From assembly GCA_025526935.1 (NCBI GenBank), contig JAHLKD010000058.1, positions 124,001 through 188,000 on the forward strand: a stretch of 64,000 nucleotides of DNA, written 5' to 3'. Below the pieces are notes generated by a model. The model worked only from the letters and a program-made list of their open reading frames with translations. It did no database searches and was not told the DNA's origin. This stretch comes from Cladochytrium replicatum. Taxonomy: Eukaryota > Chytridiomycota > Chytridiomycetes > Cladochytriales > Cladochytriaceae. The translations under genes were made by a program, and so were the position numbers. Below, piece by piece: positions 33,086 through 46,673 of the stretch. Within the stretch, counting starts at the first letter, position 1. Every line of letters starts with the position of its first letter.

Positions 33086-33752
33086 GACAAGCAACTTGGC
33101 CACTCTTGCGGTATTAATATTCAAAACAACTGTTGGCTGGGTTGCTCACCCACAATTAACCCAGTGTTGGTCTAGTGTTTCTTGACTAATATAGTAAGAT
33201 TGCAGCAATTTGACGACCATACACTTTATTCACACCAAAAAAGTGAAAACTTGTAGTTTTCGAGACTTCATTCTAGCTACACCTATTACCTGAATTGAAA
33301 GTGTATTGAATTGAGATAGTGTCCTTGTGGGTCCTTCTCATCCCTTGTCTAAGGCAACCAGCAAATGGCAGACTGGCAATCTTTCCGTTTCAGAGCCTTC
33401 AAGTACAGGCATGGAAGGCGACTACCACTATATTTCTCGCCAGATGGCAGCTTTTTGGCGTTTGAGCTTGCTGCATCTTTTACAAGCTTATCTCCAGCAA
33501 TTTTGTGAGGTTTTCCGATTCCGCTTCGCGAAAGCACTGCTACCACCTCCTTCCGAATGCTCGTCAATCAATCCTCGACCTGGTTGCTGAATTTGAAATT
33601 GGCCGAACAGCAACAGATAAACTTCAGAAGGCATTTTGCACAAGGAACGAACGCAGCTTTGTTAATCATAGGATTAACCCTTAAAACTTCATCTTCCGAT
33701 CATTCCGATTACACAGTTGTTCAACATTACTGTATTTTAATATCACCATTTA
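33086..33752. other. Intergenic stretch with possible short exon
   Basis: From about 33365 a plus-strand ATG opens a 48-codon frame containing FKYRHGRRLPLYFSPDGSFL, ending at a stop that overlaps a GTGAGG donor. It could be a first exon, but I found no convincing second exon, so it is not called. Confidence 0.35.
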
Positions 33753-36700
33753 TCAAATATTCCTTCTCCGAGAATGATCGCGCTGGAAAGATCCATCCTT
33801 GAAGAGAATACGTGAGATGGTAGAATACCGGAAGATGATTGGGTTTCTTACTCCCCGTGAGAAACTAGCTTTTTCTCCATGAACGTCAGTGTCTCGTCGA
33901 ATTCTCGGAACTCTGTCCTGATCATCTCTCGATCTAAAGTCATCTGACGCATCTTGCCTTCCCCTCTGTTTAAAATTTGTGCTCCCGGCGTTAAATGATG
34001 TCACTGTCCTCGTCTGCTCCTCAGTTCCCCTTCCTTGCATCCTGCCATCGTATGCAACCTGTTCATCTCTCGACCGCCTCTCCGTACTGGGTTGTGAAGG
34101 GGACACAAAGTTTCGTCCCCGGCTGTCTCCTACCCCTGCACTTCGCCGCCTGTCAAGATAAACTCCACGGTGATGTTGGAAAGAGTCGTTTGGTGGTGGA
34201 GCACGACTGTTGTTCTCGTCCCTTGCGAGTTGTAGAGTGTCCGAGGTTCGTAAATCCGTGGCATAAACCTCCCCGGTTGGTGATTTAATGGACGAACGCG
34301 GTAGCTAGTCCAGATGTTTCAATAACATAAACAAACCTATGTCGTTGATGTCGACATACCATTGAGCCTTCTTTTCCGGCCGAAGCGACGTTCAAGCCGG
34401 TCAAACAGCTAAACACGTCGATTTTACTGTTTTCGTGCCGCCCGAACGCATCGCGAATCCATTGTTTAACAATATCACCATCAATTTCCACGATAGGTCC
34501 ATCACTTTCTGTCTGAAGAGATCTTGTTGCCGGTTCGGGTAAAGCGGGTTCGAAAGCATTATGCAGAATGAAGGCTACTTCGCTTTCGACCTTCCGAGAA
34601 GTACGTCCATTCTTAAGTCTCACCATTCGAGGGCATAGCACTCTCCAACGGGATGGCCAGACAGAAGAAGTTCCCCCATCGTTCGGAAGGCCAAAATCTC
34701 TAATGACGCTTTCGATTGATCGCAAAAATGTGAAAGAAATCGACAAAGGTGACCAGCTATCCTTCAAAAAAATATTTCCGGCCCGCACTTGTACAGGACG
34801 AGTCTGGCCCACCACTTCGGAATCACATCCGAGCAAGAATAATTCCAATCCTGCTGAAACCCTCCGATCGTCGTTGGATTCTTCAAGCTGAACAAGTGTG
34901 TTGAGAACAAACTCCCGCGAAGGCTTCAAGAGGTGGCCGGGATTAGTTATTCTTCGAAGATCATGGATAAACCGTGAAGCGACGTCGAAATAGTTGAGGT
35001 GGAACGCAGCGCTCAAGAATTGTCCGACATGCCACCCTTCAAACGTCTGTGGCGAGGAGAGCATTTCCCTTTCCGAAAGCTTCGATATCCGTTCGGCGAA
35101 AACCTGCAACTGGGATGATGCAGTCAACATGGCCCTCTGATACACCATCAAAGCAAGGTCGTAATGACTGGTGTCAAATAGTGCTTCCATGAGAATGCGA
35201 GGGGGGAATGTTCTCATCCAGACATCAATTTCACGCTGTCCAACAATAGGGGTACCGGCTCCACTTGAACTAACAATGCCCACAACGTCTTCCAAAAATT
35301 CGTAGATAGCATCCCGATTCGCACTTTGGAAAAGTGCTTCAAGAACACTCGTCGTCTCTTCGCTTGTTGGGCGATATCCATTTCGTACGGCATCCAGGTA
35401 AAGTACACGAACCCCTTCTGCATTTCGCAATATGTCCGGAGTTGGAAGAGAGCACCTCTCAAAAATCTTGCGGAGTCCAACAAACAAGTTCCGGTAAATG
35501 GCCGTGGTTCGAGGGATTGCTTTTGCACGCATGTACGTCAAAAACCAGAATGCATGATCGAACAGTCCTGCGTCTACGCAGTGGCGTATAAGCCCACTTA
35601 AGAATGTCTGATCCAGAGGCTGATCACATCCCTCGGGTATAACTAACTGACAAAGAACTTCAACAAATTGTCGCAGTTTCCCGTATCGAACGGAGAGTGT
35701 CAGAACTGGGTTAAACGCTGAGTGATCCTTCAGCCTATATCCACTGACTCTCAAGTCCCGAATCACCCTTAGTGTGCCTTCAACATCGCCTGACGAGGAA
35801 TATGCGTAAAGCATGTTCTCAAAGAAAGATGCATCCCGGAATGAGGGTTTCAGCTTATCTCTGATTCCTTCATACATCTGAGGTTATGAATTAGGATGAA
35901 GAATTTAAAAAGGAGTCTTTTCTATACCTTCAGAACGATTGCTGGACTCAATCCATCAGATGGGCCAGATGCGGTTTCTGAGAATAGCTCAAGGACAAGC
36001 TCGTCATTCAAATGATTAGATGGGATCCCCATCCCTTTGTCAAAAACAGCGAAAACGACATCGTAAGCTCGAGCGTACTCCTTTTCTCTCATTAAAGACC
36101 GCAAAAGTTCATCCACAGTTCTACGACTCCACCTTAATGGTTCGAAAGTATTGACTTCGGAATTCTGAGACTTCAATGCACTGTGTTGTTGAGTGATATT
36201 ATTCTTGAATTCGGAAGCTGAGGGGTAATCTGGTGCGTTTTCGGGGTACATGCACAATTTGAAAAGTGCAAACACCTCTGCAAATTGCCGTGCATGAATC
36301 ATCTCTTGGCCGACTCGTTCGATTAATTCTCTTGACTTTGGCTGAAGCCAGCTCTCCCAGAGGTTGGCGGTAAACGGTGCGGACTGATCATCCGTTCCGA
36401 AAGCTTTCACGGCGGCGGAAACAATGTCATAATGGATTGCACCATGAAGGGCATCTGCGATCTCACGGGCGTGCGGCTTCATCATCCATAAGCCATAGTA
36501 GTCTTCAGGAGAAAGTGATTGCCTGTCATCGCGCAGCTTCTGCAACAGTTGCCGCACCTTCTCTCCGGAAGCCAGTTGAACATAACCCCTCAACATTGGC
36601 AAGAAGTCAGCTCGCACAGAGAACTGCGGTAAGTTGCCTGGTTTCATTGAGTCGGCCACGAGCTTCCCTGTATCGAGAAGCATGCTAAAAGCTTCCTGCA

Positions 36701-39700
36701 TGGCATCGAGATCGTTCCGGTAGGTCGCTTCCACGATCACTCTTCGACAGGATTTCCGGAATGATGATATTTCCTCCTTTCCTTCATAAGAGACACCGCC
36801 CGTGCCTTTCCATGGCGCCTCGGTCAGCTTTGATCGCAAAATTTTGATGGCCGAGCTCAGGGGCGAGGTTGAATAGCACAAACGCGCGACATCTGTTGCG
36901 TAATTTCGAGCGCTGATGATTCCATTGTCGACATTAAGTTCGGGAGCCTTCGGTTGCACCGGAATCTTATCGACGACAATCGAATCTTCAAGATGTCGCC
37001 TTTTTGTCCGCTCGTTCGCAGGTTCTTCTGGAGCGCTTCGCTTAGAACTGTATGCTGGTTGATTGGACTGATAAGTAAACGCCTCGAAAGATAAAGATAC
37101 TTACTTTGCTTGCTATGATCCTCTTTTGCGTTCACCACCCGTTCTCCTTTCGCATCTGTCGATATCCTTAAATTTGGACGTGGACTTTCAAACCTATCCG
37201 AATCAAATCCCGCAAGAGCTGCTCGCTCTGGGTGAACCTTCTGAAGAGACTGTGTGGATCTGACAGCCACAGACGTGGTATCGCTAGCCACCTCAGCATT
37301 CGAACGTTTCTCCACCCTGCTCGGTGAATTTGCAGCCTTACCAACAGCAGGAGATCGTGTTTCAGCATCCTCAAACTGCTTGGGTTTTGCGGCCAATGAA
37401 ACCATTTCAATGTCTCTGTTGCTATCCCTTCGAGTATTTTCATCTACTTCAGATCGCCGCTGAAATTCATCTACCGTTCTTGCCCTCGAGCCAGCTCGTG
37501 CGGAAACGTCACTTGAGAATCGACGATCGTCCCCACTCTGTTTTGCGTTTTCTTGATGACCATTGTTGGAGGTTCGTCGTGTGTCCCTTTGACCATCGTG
37601 CGAAACATCACGTTGCATCTCTCGGTTGGCTCTCATTTGCGAGTGCGACACAGGGCGCTGATCGTAACGCTTCGAGTCCGCGTCCTGCCGCGCCTGGTCA
37701 CGCGACGATGCCTCGTTGTGCTCGTGTTTAGAATGCCTGAGCGTATGCTCCGATTGTCGATCCCTCCCAGAACGGTGCCCTGGACTCTCTCTTGTGTCAT
37801 ATAACGGGTTACGCAAACCACTTAATTCCCTCGTCCGTCGACCTCCCTCAGCACGCGACCCGTGCACAATGGGAGAATTCTTGTGCGAATGCTCGGTATC
37901 GTCATCTAATAACAACCTCAGAAACTGAAAACATCCTTTTTACAATCCTCTCGTACCTGTATCAAACTGCATCATGACTTCACCTTCGAGCGATTTCCTA
38001 GACTGAGGTGGCTTTGGGGTTTGCCGAAGTACTTGTGCATCAGACACATCAACACTGGTTGTAACGTTTTCCACAATTGCCCCGTTTGAACTAAGTTTGT
38101 CTAAATTTCGGTCACGTCCATCGTCTGATTCATCGTCATATATAACAGGATAGTCTGGAATGCGTGAGTGAGTTTGGCGTCTTCAAATGGAAAGGTACGA
38201 ACCTTCATCTCCGAAATTTCCAGAAAACTTAGAGGTCGAGTTAAACTGATCATCGCCAGACACATCTCGCATGAGAACATCATTACTGGCTCCCAAATTC
38301 CCCTCCCGTGTTCCCATTTGGCTTGGATTCGGTAAAATGTTTTCCTAAAAGATTCGATCCTGATTAGCACCACAGGGCCAGGTGATTTGCTGACTCCATA
38401 CCGCTTCAACTGTACTCTCACGGCAATTGCTCTCGGGAAGCCGGCTGGCAAATTTATTTTCGGCTCTCGTAACTGAATCACCATGTGTGGTACACGACAT
38501 CTGACTTTCTCCACTTTCTTTCGGTAAACCTTGGGGAGAATTGGATGGTCGTGCAGGGGTGCTATGCGAAAGCTCACTGCTTGTTTGCATCAGTTGCGCT
38601 GTTGATTCACGGTGCTCTGCCGATTCGGCACTCAAAGGCAACGAAGTTGGAAGTGCTCCGCTTTCTGAACCCACTTCAGATTCCGAATTTTTCCGGTCAT
38701 CATTTAGTTTTCCAACTCTCCGCAAACTATCTTCGAAGCTCGGAACTTGAAATGTTGGTGATGTTGTTCCAGAGCTCTTAGCATCGGATTGGCCTACTTC
38801 CAGTGTGAGATTGTCTCAGTTACCAGAGCTGCACCGAAGCTCACCGTTCCCGAAAGTCATTCGGTCTGCAGACCTTATTCCACGATCTCCACGGCCGTCT
38901 TGTTTGTTGTAACGTCCACGTCCGTTCCCGCGAAAATAATCGCGACCACGCGAAGTTCCGTACTCATTTCTCTTTCCCCGACCTCCGTCACTGTTGTATC
39001 TCGGTTTCTAGGATTTCAAAAAAATTGATCCCAAATTGAACCGAACGTTTTAGTTGCAGAACTCAACGACGCAACGAGGTTTGAAGAAAAAAAACACAAA
39101 AAATGTTGCTGTTGGGAATTAAGCAGAGGCTTCAAATGATGATGATCTTCAGATAGATAGCTCCATCGGCATTGTGATAATCTTCAGTTGGTAAGTCATG
39201 CATCCAATTCGAGCGCGAGCAGCAATCAAAAGTCGCGAATCTTCTAACACGGACATTTCCACCAAGTCAACAATTCGCTGGTTCCGCTTACGGATATGGA
39301 GGCAATCACGCACTCAAGGTTGTCGAATGAGAACTAAAATTAGACAGGCCTGGGTTGATCGACAACTCGCCAGCATATAAGCTTGGTCAATCTTCATATA
39401 CTATCAGGTCGCTGCACAAGACGTTCTCAGGTGATTTAATCGACGCCTCCATAATCCTAATCAGTGATAATACATCCAATCTTCTTGCTCTTTCCATCGA
39501 CCGATGTCCACCGCAGTTACAGAACAGAAAGCGGGTAGAAATAGGGTGTGCTGAATGCACGTCGCATAAGTTCTAAGACAATCACCTGGAATCCACTATT
39601 ATTAAAATCCTCATCTCCCCCATACGTCGAACTATGAAGATGGTTCTCATTGTGAGATCGCTTCGATGGATAATTTAATGAGAAGCTCGAATACCGCTTG

Positions 39701-39843
39701 TCCGCAGATCCAAAATCTCCACGTCGGTAATCGCCGGTGTCACTATTGGAGCCATGGGATTGTGAGAATCCCCGAGCGTTCTGCTGATCTGAGCGGTTGG
39801 GGGTCGTCACCACGTTGTTCCTAACGACTCTGCGCGTGCTCAT
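33753..39843 (-). CDS. Large protein: disordered RG/SR-rich N-terminus plus PPR-like helical-repeat region
   Basis: Nine exons (39586-39843, 38845-39007, 38402-38793, 38203-38344, 37957-38154, 37105-37905, 35928-37054, 34337-35877, 33753-34221) join in frame to 1696 residues. The first ~630 residues are disordered, with an RGG-rich patch (GRDYFRGNGRGRYN) and many SR/RD runs, as in RNA-binding proteins. Residues ~690-1540 are alpha-helical with pairs resembling PPR/TPR units (for example FFENMLYAYSSSGDVEGTL, then FWFLTYMRAKAIPRTTAIY). The tail is again RD/RG-rich. No named family is recognised; RNA binding is an inference. The first intron (~580 bp) is unusually long and may hide another exon. 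The last splice is the least certain. Confidence 0.7.
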
Positions 39844-40393
39844 TTGGGAAGGGCTGAGTAGAAGAATTGCAAAACGAGGCTTTGCCTGAAAACACAAATA
39901 AAAGAGAAAGATCAAAACGAGAAATATGTTTCGGCAATCAAACCAATAAATATACTTCATTGGCTTCACCGAGGATTGAAAAAACCAATGGAGCTGTTTT
40001 CAAATATATCAGCTCTTGGGATATATCACCTCTTGGGAGAAAACAAACAAACAGATAAGCCTCCGCAAGGCATATCCTGTCCGTACATGCTTTAAGCGAT
40101 CAGCTTTTTGCACTAAACGTTCTTCGAAGGCGGGTGCAGGTTACTTAATATCAACTGCTAGCACTTATTAGCACTTGTGAAAACAACACAGCAACACAAT
40201 CCCACATCATTGACTTCCTCAACAGTAATTAAAGAGCTGAAGATCAGTGAGCTGCAGTTTATTTTTGATACCAGATCTGTTAGACGCACAACTCAGTCGT
40301 GTGATATCAAAGTTTTCTGCGCAGCCTCGTGCCGCAGTGCGGCGTTCACTTCCATTTAAGGTGGTGCTGGCCCAGATCCACTTCGAAGGAAGA
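39844..40393. promoter_or_regulatory. Divergent upstream region
   Basis: A 550-bp head-to-head gap between the 1696-residue protein (-) and the rvt reverse transcriptase (+). The rvt frame is open upstream of its chosen ATG to about 40247, so the rvt start could be earlier. No clear motif stands out. Confidence 0.4.
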
Positions 40394-43300
40394 ATGGTTT
40401 CGTATGCTGAACTGCGTGATTTGGCTGTGCTCAAGCTAAAAGAGCTCGAGAGACAACGTGAGAAGCTCGAGAAAAGCTACTCTGCGACCTTGGAGTCTGC
40501 GGATGCTGCTTCGTAAGTGTATTGAGTATCATCTGCAATGTACTAAATCGCTTTACTCAATAGGAATCCTCGAGAGAAATTGAAAGCGTTATACAGGGGT
40601 ATTCAAGCGACAACCTTTGCCGACAGCCCCCTCCACCCTGATGTCGATAACTTGGAGAATTTGTTGGCAATATTAGAAGCTACCAGTGCGAACGGCAATT
40701 CGAGCACTCTTGGCCGTCACCAAGGGGTTGTCGTTCAAGGATGGATCGAGAAACTCATCTTGGAGATAAACAGAGGCAAGACTCGAACCAAATATGTAAG
40801 ATCACTTATGTAAAGTTGTCTCAATGTCTGCTAAATGATGAACTAGGCTTGGCTCTTCGGGAAAATCCTTGAGGAATGGTTCGAAGCCTACGGTTCAGGT
40901 CAAATCAGCGCTGCTCGCTCTTTGGATGATGATGATGAAGAGGACGATGACTACGTCAGGGTCCGATCGTCTCAGCCCAACGCACCGGCAAGGCCTACCT
41001 CGAACCCAGAACGCGAGCAATTCTTCAAAAAGCTCTCAGGGCTCTCAACAGCTGTCCCAGAATCTGATTACGACATTTCTGTCATCGACGATGTGCTGAA
41101 AGGGAAAGAAGAATGGATTGCTCCCGTTCGCAAGACCGTCAGAGAGTATGCAAAAAAAGGCATCAGCAAGAAAGTCACCGCGAACGAAGTTCGCGCCGCC
41201 GTGGACTCCATCTGCCGTGATAATCTAGTCGATCAGACTGCCAAGCAACAGCTTCGCGATCTTGTTTCGGGAAGCGATATGCTTGTCAACGAGTACGTCG
41301 GTGTACTTACAGTGATGCTCAACAATGTGGACGAGTGGGACTGGCCCGCAGGGTCCGGTGAATCAGCTACGGCGAACAAATCAGACGCTTTAAAACAAGG
41401 CGAAAAGAAAGAACCTCCCACCATGCGAGTTCGACGTAACCGCTCTTACAAGTACAGGGCATTCATCGACGAGGACATCCTTACCGCTGTATTCCTGCAA
41501 ATTGTAGGTGTTCGTTGGTCGGTTAAGCTTAAGGCTCATCTTCTTTCTTTCATGAGTAATTATGAAAGTAAGTTTAACCGTAATTTCGAACCCATGTTGC
41601 TCATTGGAACAAATTCCTTAAGATCGAGTTCTGGGCGATGCCTACAAACTGGCAAAGAAGATCAGGGGCGCTCCGGAGCCGCAGCATGACGGTGGTTTCC
41701 AAAGCAGCTGGCAGTCGATGTTGAAAAAGCGCCAAGCAGCTCACCAAAATATATTTTGCTGCTCCCTCCCTGATACTGCGGAGACGCAAAGTACTTCCTC
41801 TGCTTACGGGGGTGGTGGACATTCGGCAGAAGGTGGTGCACCTGCTCACCCCACGAAAAAGCAGCAGTGCCTGAACATCATAACTGCTGAAGTTCAACTG
41901 GCCAAAAACGTCGACGTTGATGGAAGCGTCACCGTTGTCGGGATCGACATTGAGAACTTTTATCCGTCGCTCCCTCATTCTTTGTTGATAAAAGGTTAGT
42001 TGCTCGACTTGTCATATCAGCTTGTAACTAACATCATGCTTCATTAGTACTTGAGACGTTCGGGTTTCCCAAGGTGTGGATTTCATTCTTTCACCGCTAT
42101 TTGACCCCAATCGTGCACTTGGATCCTTCGCAATATGCAGACGCATCCAAGGCAAAACCGATTGGACGAGGTATTCTTTTGGCCCATGCACTTTCGCGGA
42201 TGCTGTCCGAGATGCTTTTGTTCTTGATGGACATTCATGTGCTGGAGCAATCCCGCGGCGCTATTAAGCTAATGCGTGTGGTGGACGATATCTTCTTTTT
42301 GCACACGGTTGGTTTTCTCTTCTCATTCGGTTTTCTCTGATTCAGCTGACTTGGTTTCCAGGAACAAAAATTGGTTGTGTCCGCGTACAACAACTTGATC
42401 AGCTTCCTCAAGCGATGCGGCCTTCGTCCCAATGCGAAGAAGTCTGGCTCCGTTGTCATACCGTGCTACGAGGTGACTGACGGATCCAAGACCGTTGCAC
42501 CAAAACCCGCTGGTGACATTCGTGGACCAAAACCTCTCCCTCAAAACCCTGTTTGCTGGGGTTTACTGGAGCTCTGCTCCACCGGGTTCTGGGAGGTGAA
42601 GAAGGACGCCTTCGCGACTATCCTCACATCCATGCGCAATGATCTGGTCGGGTCGCCTTGGCAGCCAAACCAGTCCATGCCGCTAACGGCCTACCCGATT
42701 CTTACGTTTATCAACATCTACAACTCGTACAATCGGTATCTTATGAAAATGCTGTCAGCATATCCAACTAGCTATGCGCTCGGTGCTCGCCACATCAAAA
42801 ACGTCGTTTTGCCTGCACTCATTGAAGTACAGGACACCGTCGTTGAGGGCGGCGTGGTGGCGTACTTGCAGCGTGTGATCAAAGAGCGCTTCGAGTTCCG
42901 CGCTGGTGATGGCAATGATGAAGAGCAGCTCGCCGAAGCTTGGTTCTATTGGCCCATGTAATTGAAATTCGCCGTCTAGAAGCTAATTTTTGCAATGTTT
43001 AACTTTCTTCGCCCAGTACCGCAGGCGGCCTTGCAATTACTCACCCTCTCATCACGCTCAACGCCATCTCAGAGGGAATCAAACGCGAAAGCTTGACGAG
43101 GGTGATTCGTTTCGAGGACATGAAGCGCGATCCGTTCGGAAGAGCGCGAGCGGTGCGAGACGGAGTTGTGTACTATGGATCTGAAGTCACGTCTCGTACA
43201 GCCAAGAAAGATAACAACAACCAGGATGACCAAGATAACGAAGAAGGAGGTGACGAAGATGCGGATGTGGCAGTGGAGGAGTCGTCGGATGACGAGGACG

Positions 43301-43994
43301 AAAACAAGGTTGAGGACGAAGATGACGACGACGAAGAAGACTATGACGACGACAACGACGTTGATGTTTACCAAGAGAGCGATGACGAGGAGACCATTGC
43401 GAGAGCACAGGCTAACCGTGACAAAGAGGAGCAGTGGTGGTTTGTAGTCGACCCGGACACACTGAAACCGCTCAGGGAGAACGAAAGCTCTGCGGGGACT
43501 TCTCCATCTACTCCGCAGAAAGAGCCCATGTTGCTTTGGGTTCCCCGGAAGTGGGAGACAGAAACCGCTAACTATTGGGGGAGCCAGTATTCGACTCTAA
43601 CCGATACGGCCGACCCAATGCAGCCAAAGAAGACTGGACAGGTGCGTGGGTCGTGTTCATATTTACGTTGAGTGCCTAATAGAGGTGCAACTCAGCTCGA
43701 GCTACTGATCGAAGAGTTTGTTGACCGAGGCAGCGATGTCCGCGGGAGCAGCTCGAAGAAGTCTGCTCCGATCACCAAAAGCAGCTGGGGTCGTCTTGGG
43801 AACTACTGGAAGTGGATTATTTGCACTTACAGGTAAATCTCCTTTTTCTTGGCATACAGAATCATATATTCACAGCATTTCCTTAAAGCGAGCAAGTTCT
43901 CCAAATGTTCGGATCGCTTGGGTTGACGAGTGCCCAATTGATACCTTTGGCTCTCATCAGCGAAATCCGTAAGCAAAGCACAATGGACTTATGA
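40394..43994 (+). CDS. rvt: Cellular (non-mobile) reverse transcriptase, rvt type
   Basis: Nine exons (40394-40512, 40564-40795, 40847-41567, 41623-41994, 42048-42307, 42362-42957, 43017-43641, 43696-43832, 43889-43994) join to 1055 residues with every phase consistent. Residues 1-40 form a coiled coil (LKLKELERQREKLEKSYS). RT motif A is GIDIENFYPSLP with Asp466. Motif B-like is IGRGILLAHALSRMLSEM. Motif C is RVVDDIFFLH with Asp561-Asp562. Downstream is the rvt-type thumb/C-terminal block WFYWP...AGGLAITHPLI, an acidic insert (about 820-890), then WKWIICTY and QMFGSLGL. There are no integrase, endonuclease, gag or terminal repeats. Intact frames and eight introns argue for a host gene. In the known rvt class, single-copy fungal members make nucleic acid but have no settled role. 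Confidence 0.85.
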
Positions 43995-44147
43995 TGGAAC
44001 AAAGCTCCAAACAGAGGAAAGTGATATATACTTTTGGTTTCAACCGCAGTAGCGGTATTCAGAGTGAAGGGTCAATGTATTTTGTCGCAGTTGAAAAACA
44101 AACCTCTGAAACCTCAAGCTAAATCAGGTGTCCTGCCGAAAGCACGA

Positions 44148-46673
44148 TTAGGTTATAATGAAGTTCAGAAACTGTGTTGTCAAACCTCGGAGTGGTGCCG
44201 CAACTGCCGCAGTGTCGTCAACTTCTACTTCATGCAGGCGTCCCTGGAAGCGATAAGTGATAAGAAGTCGTTTGTTCTCTCCCAAACATGGATCATAGAA
44301 CCCAATAATGTAAGCCTAGCAAAAAGCGGGTAAGTATGATGACTATTCAAGGGGAAAAGCGCAACCTTTGAGTGACCACCACTGATGTGCAGCTGAGACT
44401 GATTCACCAAAGCCTGAACGGGAATGGTGACATCAATCCAGCTTTCTCCGGAGGTATTTTCTTCGCCGCTCAACACGAAACTTGGCAGGAATGAATATTC
44501 AGATGCCCTGTTTCGGCGTGTTGGCGGAATTTTTCCGTAAATAGCCTCAACAATAACCAGGCCTGGTTTTCAATGTCAGCTTGCGCCTTTTCACATTTCT
44601 TGTGCCGATCCTACCATTACGACTTTCCTCTGCTTCGAATTTTCTTGCCACAGACTCGCGCATAAGCCGTACCGCGTCTTCCGCCTCATTCTTCCGTTGT
44701 TGGAGTATCGCCGCATTCTGCTCACGAACTTCCCGCAATTTCTTAGCAAGCCAATTTCGACGCTGTGGAGCCACAACAAGCCTGTCGAACGCGAAAGAAA
44801 TGCAAAGTGGCACCGCCGTCGCCCAAATGGCAACTTGAACATCGAGCTGTGGCGACAGTAGCACTGGTACAGCAAAGCGTTGCCCGAGTCTGGTGAGCCT
44901 AAGCTTCAGTGTGACGCCCCCGACAGTTCCGCAATCAACTCCGACACCAACGCGGATGTGCTTGGACACCCTTCGATCAACAGCGACCGCACCAGTCACA
45001 CCACTTCCAGTAGACAAACCAACCGATACTCGTCCGCGGACCCGTCCTTTTGCGAACGGTCGGAAAAATGAAACTTGGATGTGACTCTCCTCAAGCCCAG
45101 CCTGCACCTCCAAACTCATTTGCTGCGAGGATTCGGGATTGCGCCGCACGAGGCCAATCGAGCACGCTGATGATTCATTGGCTTGCTCTGACGCTCCCCA
45201 TGGTCCAAGAGAGTATTCACCCGTACGATACGTAAGGTATCCGGTGATCATGGATGTCAAACGTCGTCCTGTGACAATGACCAACGGTGGAGGAATAGAG
45301 GTGGTCGCAAAGGTCGCATTTACTGTGACAAAACTTCCTTTGGGCGATACCCGCAATATCAGCTCCTCCGAACCATTTATGGGTCTCTGTTTACTCACCT
45401 ATCTCCAGTAAAGTTCTTCACCACCTTCGCTTGCAGGAAGCTTGCTTGGCCAACAGAAGCTGCGAGCTGAAGGGTGTCAACTGAATCCTTCGCTTATTCT
45501 GTTTCGGTGTTGTACCTCGCCCCATAACAATGGTGAATGAACATGCCTAAGCGTTCCCATCACGTTCGCGACTCCAACCCCATTTCTCACAATTGCCGTG
45601 CCCTGAACGCCAAAGTCTGTTTGTTGGCTGATTTTCGTCTAACGGAAAGAGTCAGTGGAATGGTGAAGAATAAAACAGCAAGCAAACGGACATCCCAAGA
45701 ATGCTTAATTGTCGCCTGCTTCATTTCAGGAAGCGCACGCAAATAGTCTCCATCTGAAAACCATCCCCCTCTGGTAGTCGGTGGAAGGGCAAACCCAGCT
45801 ATCGTTCTGCCTGCTGCTCGCCTCCGCCGGGGTAGTCGATCGTATGGATCAAAAAGTCGTGTGGCATCAAATGCAACTTGGATCTCGCCCTATTACACAT
45901 AATTAAAAACTAATTTAGAATATTGTGGAATTCTAGTTCACCTTTGATTTCACCAGATTTTCTGCATCCAGCGACTGTCTGTTCAGGGATCAGCGGAAAT
46001 TCTGCGTTTACCGAACAACTGCCTTACCTATCCTTTTTCATTCGCTCAAACTCGGCACGAATCTGATGAATTTTTATACCCAATTCAATCCAACTAATTG
46101 CAAATCCTTACATCATTCGGGTTTGATCTGTTTGCCGAGACATCCCATGAGCTTGAGAGGCCTTCGAGACCGTACAAATCGTAAATATGCCTCTTTACAG
46201 GATCGCTGAGGACTAAAAATGGTGTGAGCACCTTACCGAATCACCGTACGCACATGTTCTTACCATCGTATGCACGTTGCAAAGCCTGAAAGCGACCTTG
46301 TGCAGCTTCCTAAGAGAAATTCACAACAGCAAGTGAGCATGGGGTTCCGGTGTGAGAAAGATGCGTGGAATCACACCTTGTCCGCAGGTGTAAGATGTTT
46401 GTCGGGGTGAAAAGTGACACATAATCGGCGATATGAAACCTTTATTTCGTCTTCACTTGCATTTCGATCCAAGTTCAATACAGCGTAGTAGTCGAACGGC
46501 TTTGGGACTTCCTCTCTTTCCCGTTCCAGCCTGTCCTCCAACTCATCTTCGAGATCGAGATTGCTCCCTAGGGAAGGAAAGTTGGGCACCGCATCTCCAT
46601 TTAATGGATATGGCGATGCGAACGGCTGTTCCTGTTCCTGTTCCTGCCTCTGTGGTTCTGGCTCTGCGCTCAT
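44148..46673 (-). CDS. DNAJC11: DNAJC11-like J-domain protein
   Basis: Mitochondrial J-protein linked in animals to the MICOS/MIB cristae machinery. Eleven exons (46377-46673, 46264-46309, 46112-46212, 46028-46062, 45942-45978, 45692-45889, 45516-45602, 45399-45466, 44615-45333, 44366-44562, 44148-44315) give 650 residues in frame. The J domain starts at about residue 75 with FDYYAVLNLDRNASEDEIK; HPD is intact and YDVLSDPVKRHIYDLYG follows. The central beta-rich part has LFDPYDRLP and NVMGTLRHVHSP. The C-terminal DUF3395 domain has LVIVEAIYGK, IDVTIPVQALVNQSQLHI, GFYDPCLGENKRLLITYRF and the final HEVEVDD. It is convergent with rvt (153 bp between stops). Confidence 0.92.

Noticed and set aside
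38101-38577. 158-codon minus ORF
   Set aside because: It is a shifted frame of the 1696-residue protein; the exon chain in the other frame fits splice sites and total length.
40394-43994. rvt as an ordinary retroelement
   Set aside because: Eight introns, no endonuclease, integrase or RNase H, no flanking repeats and an rvt-type C-terminal block argue for a host gene.
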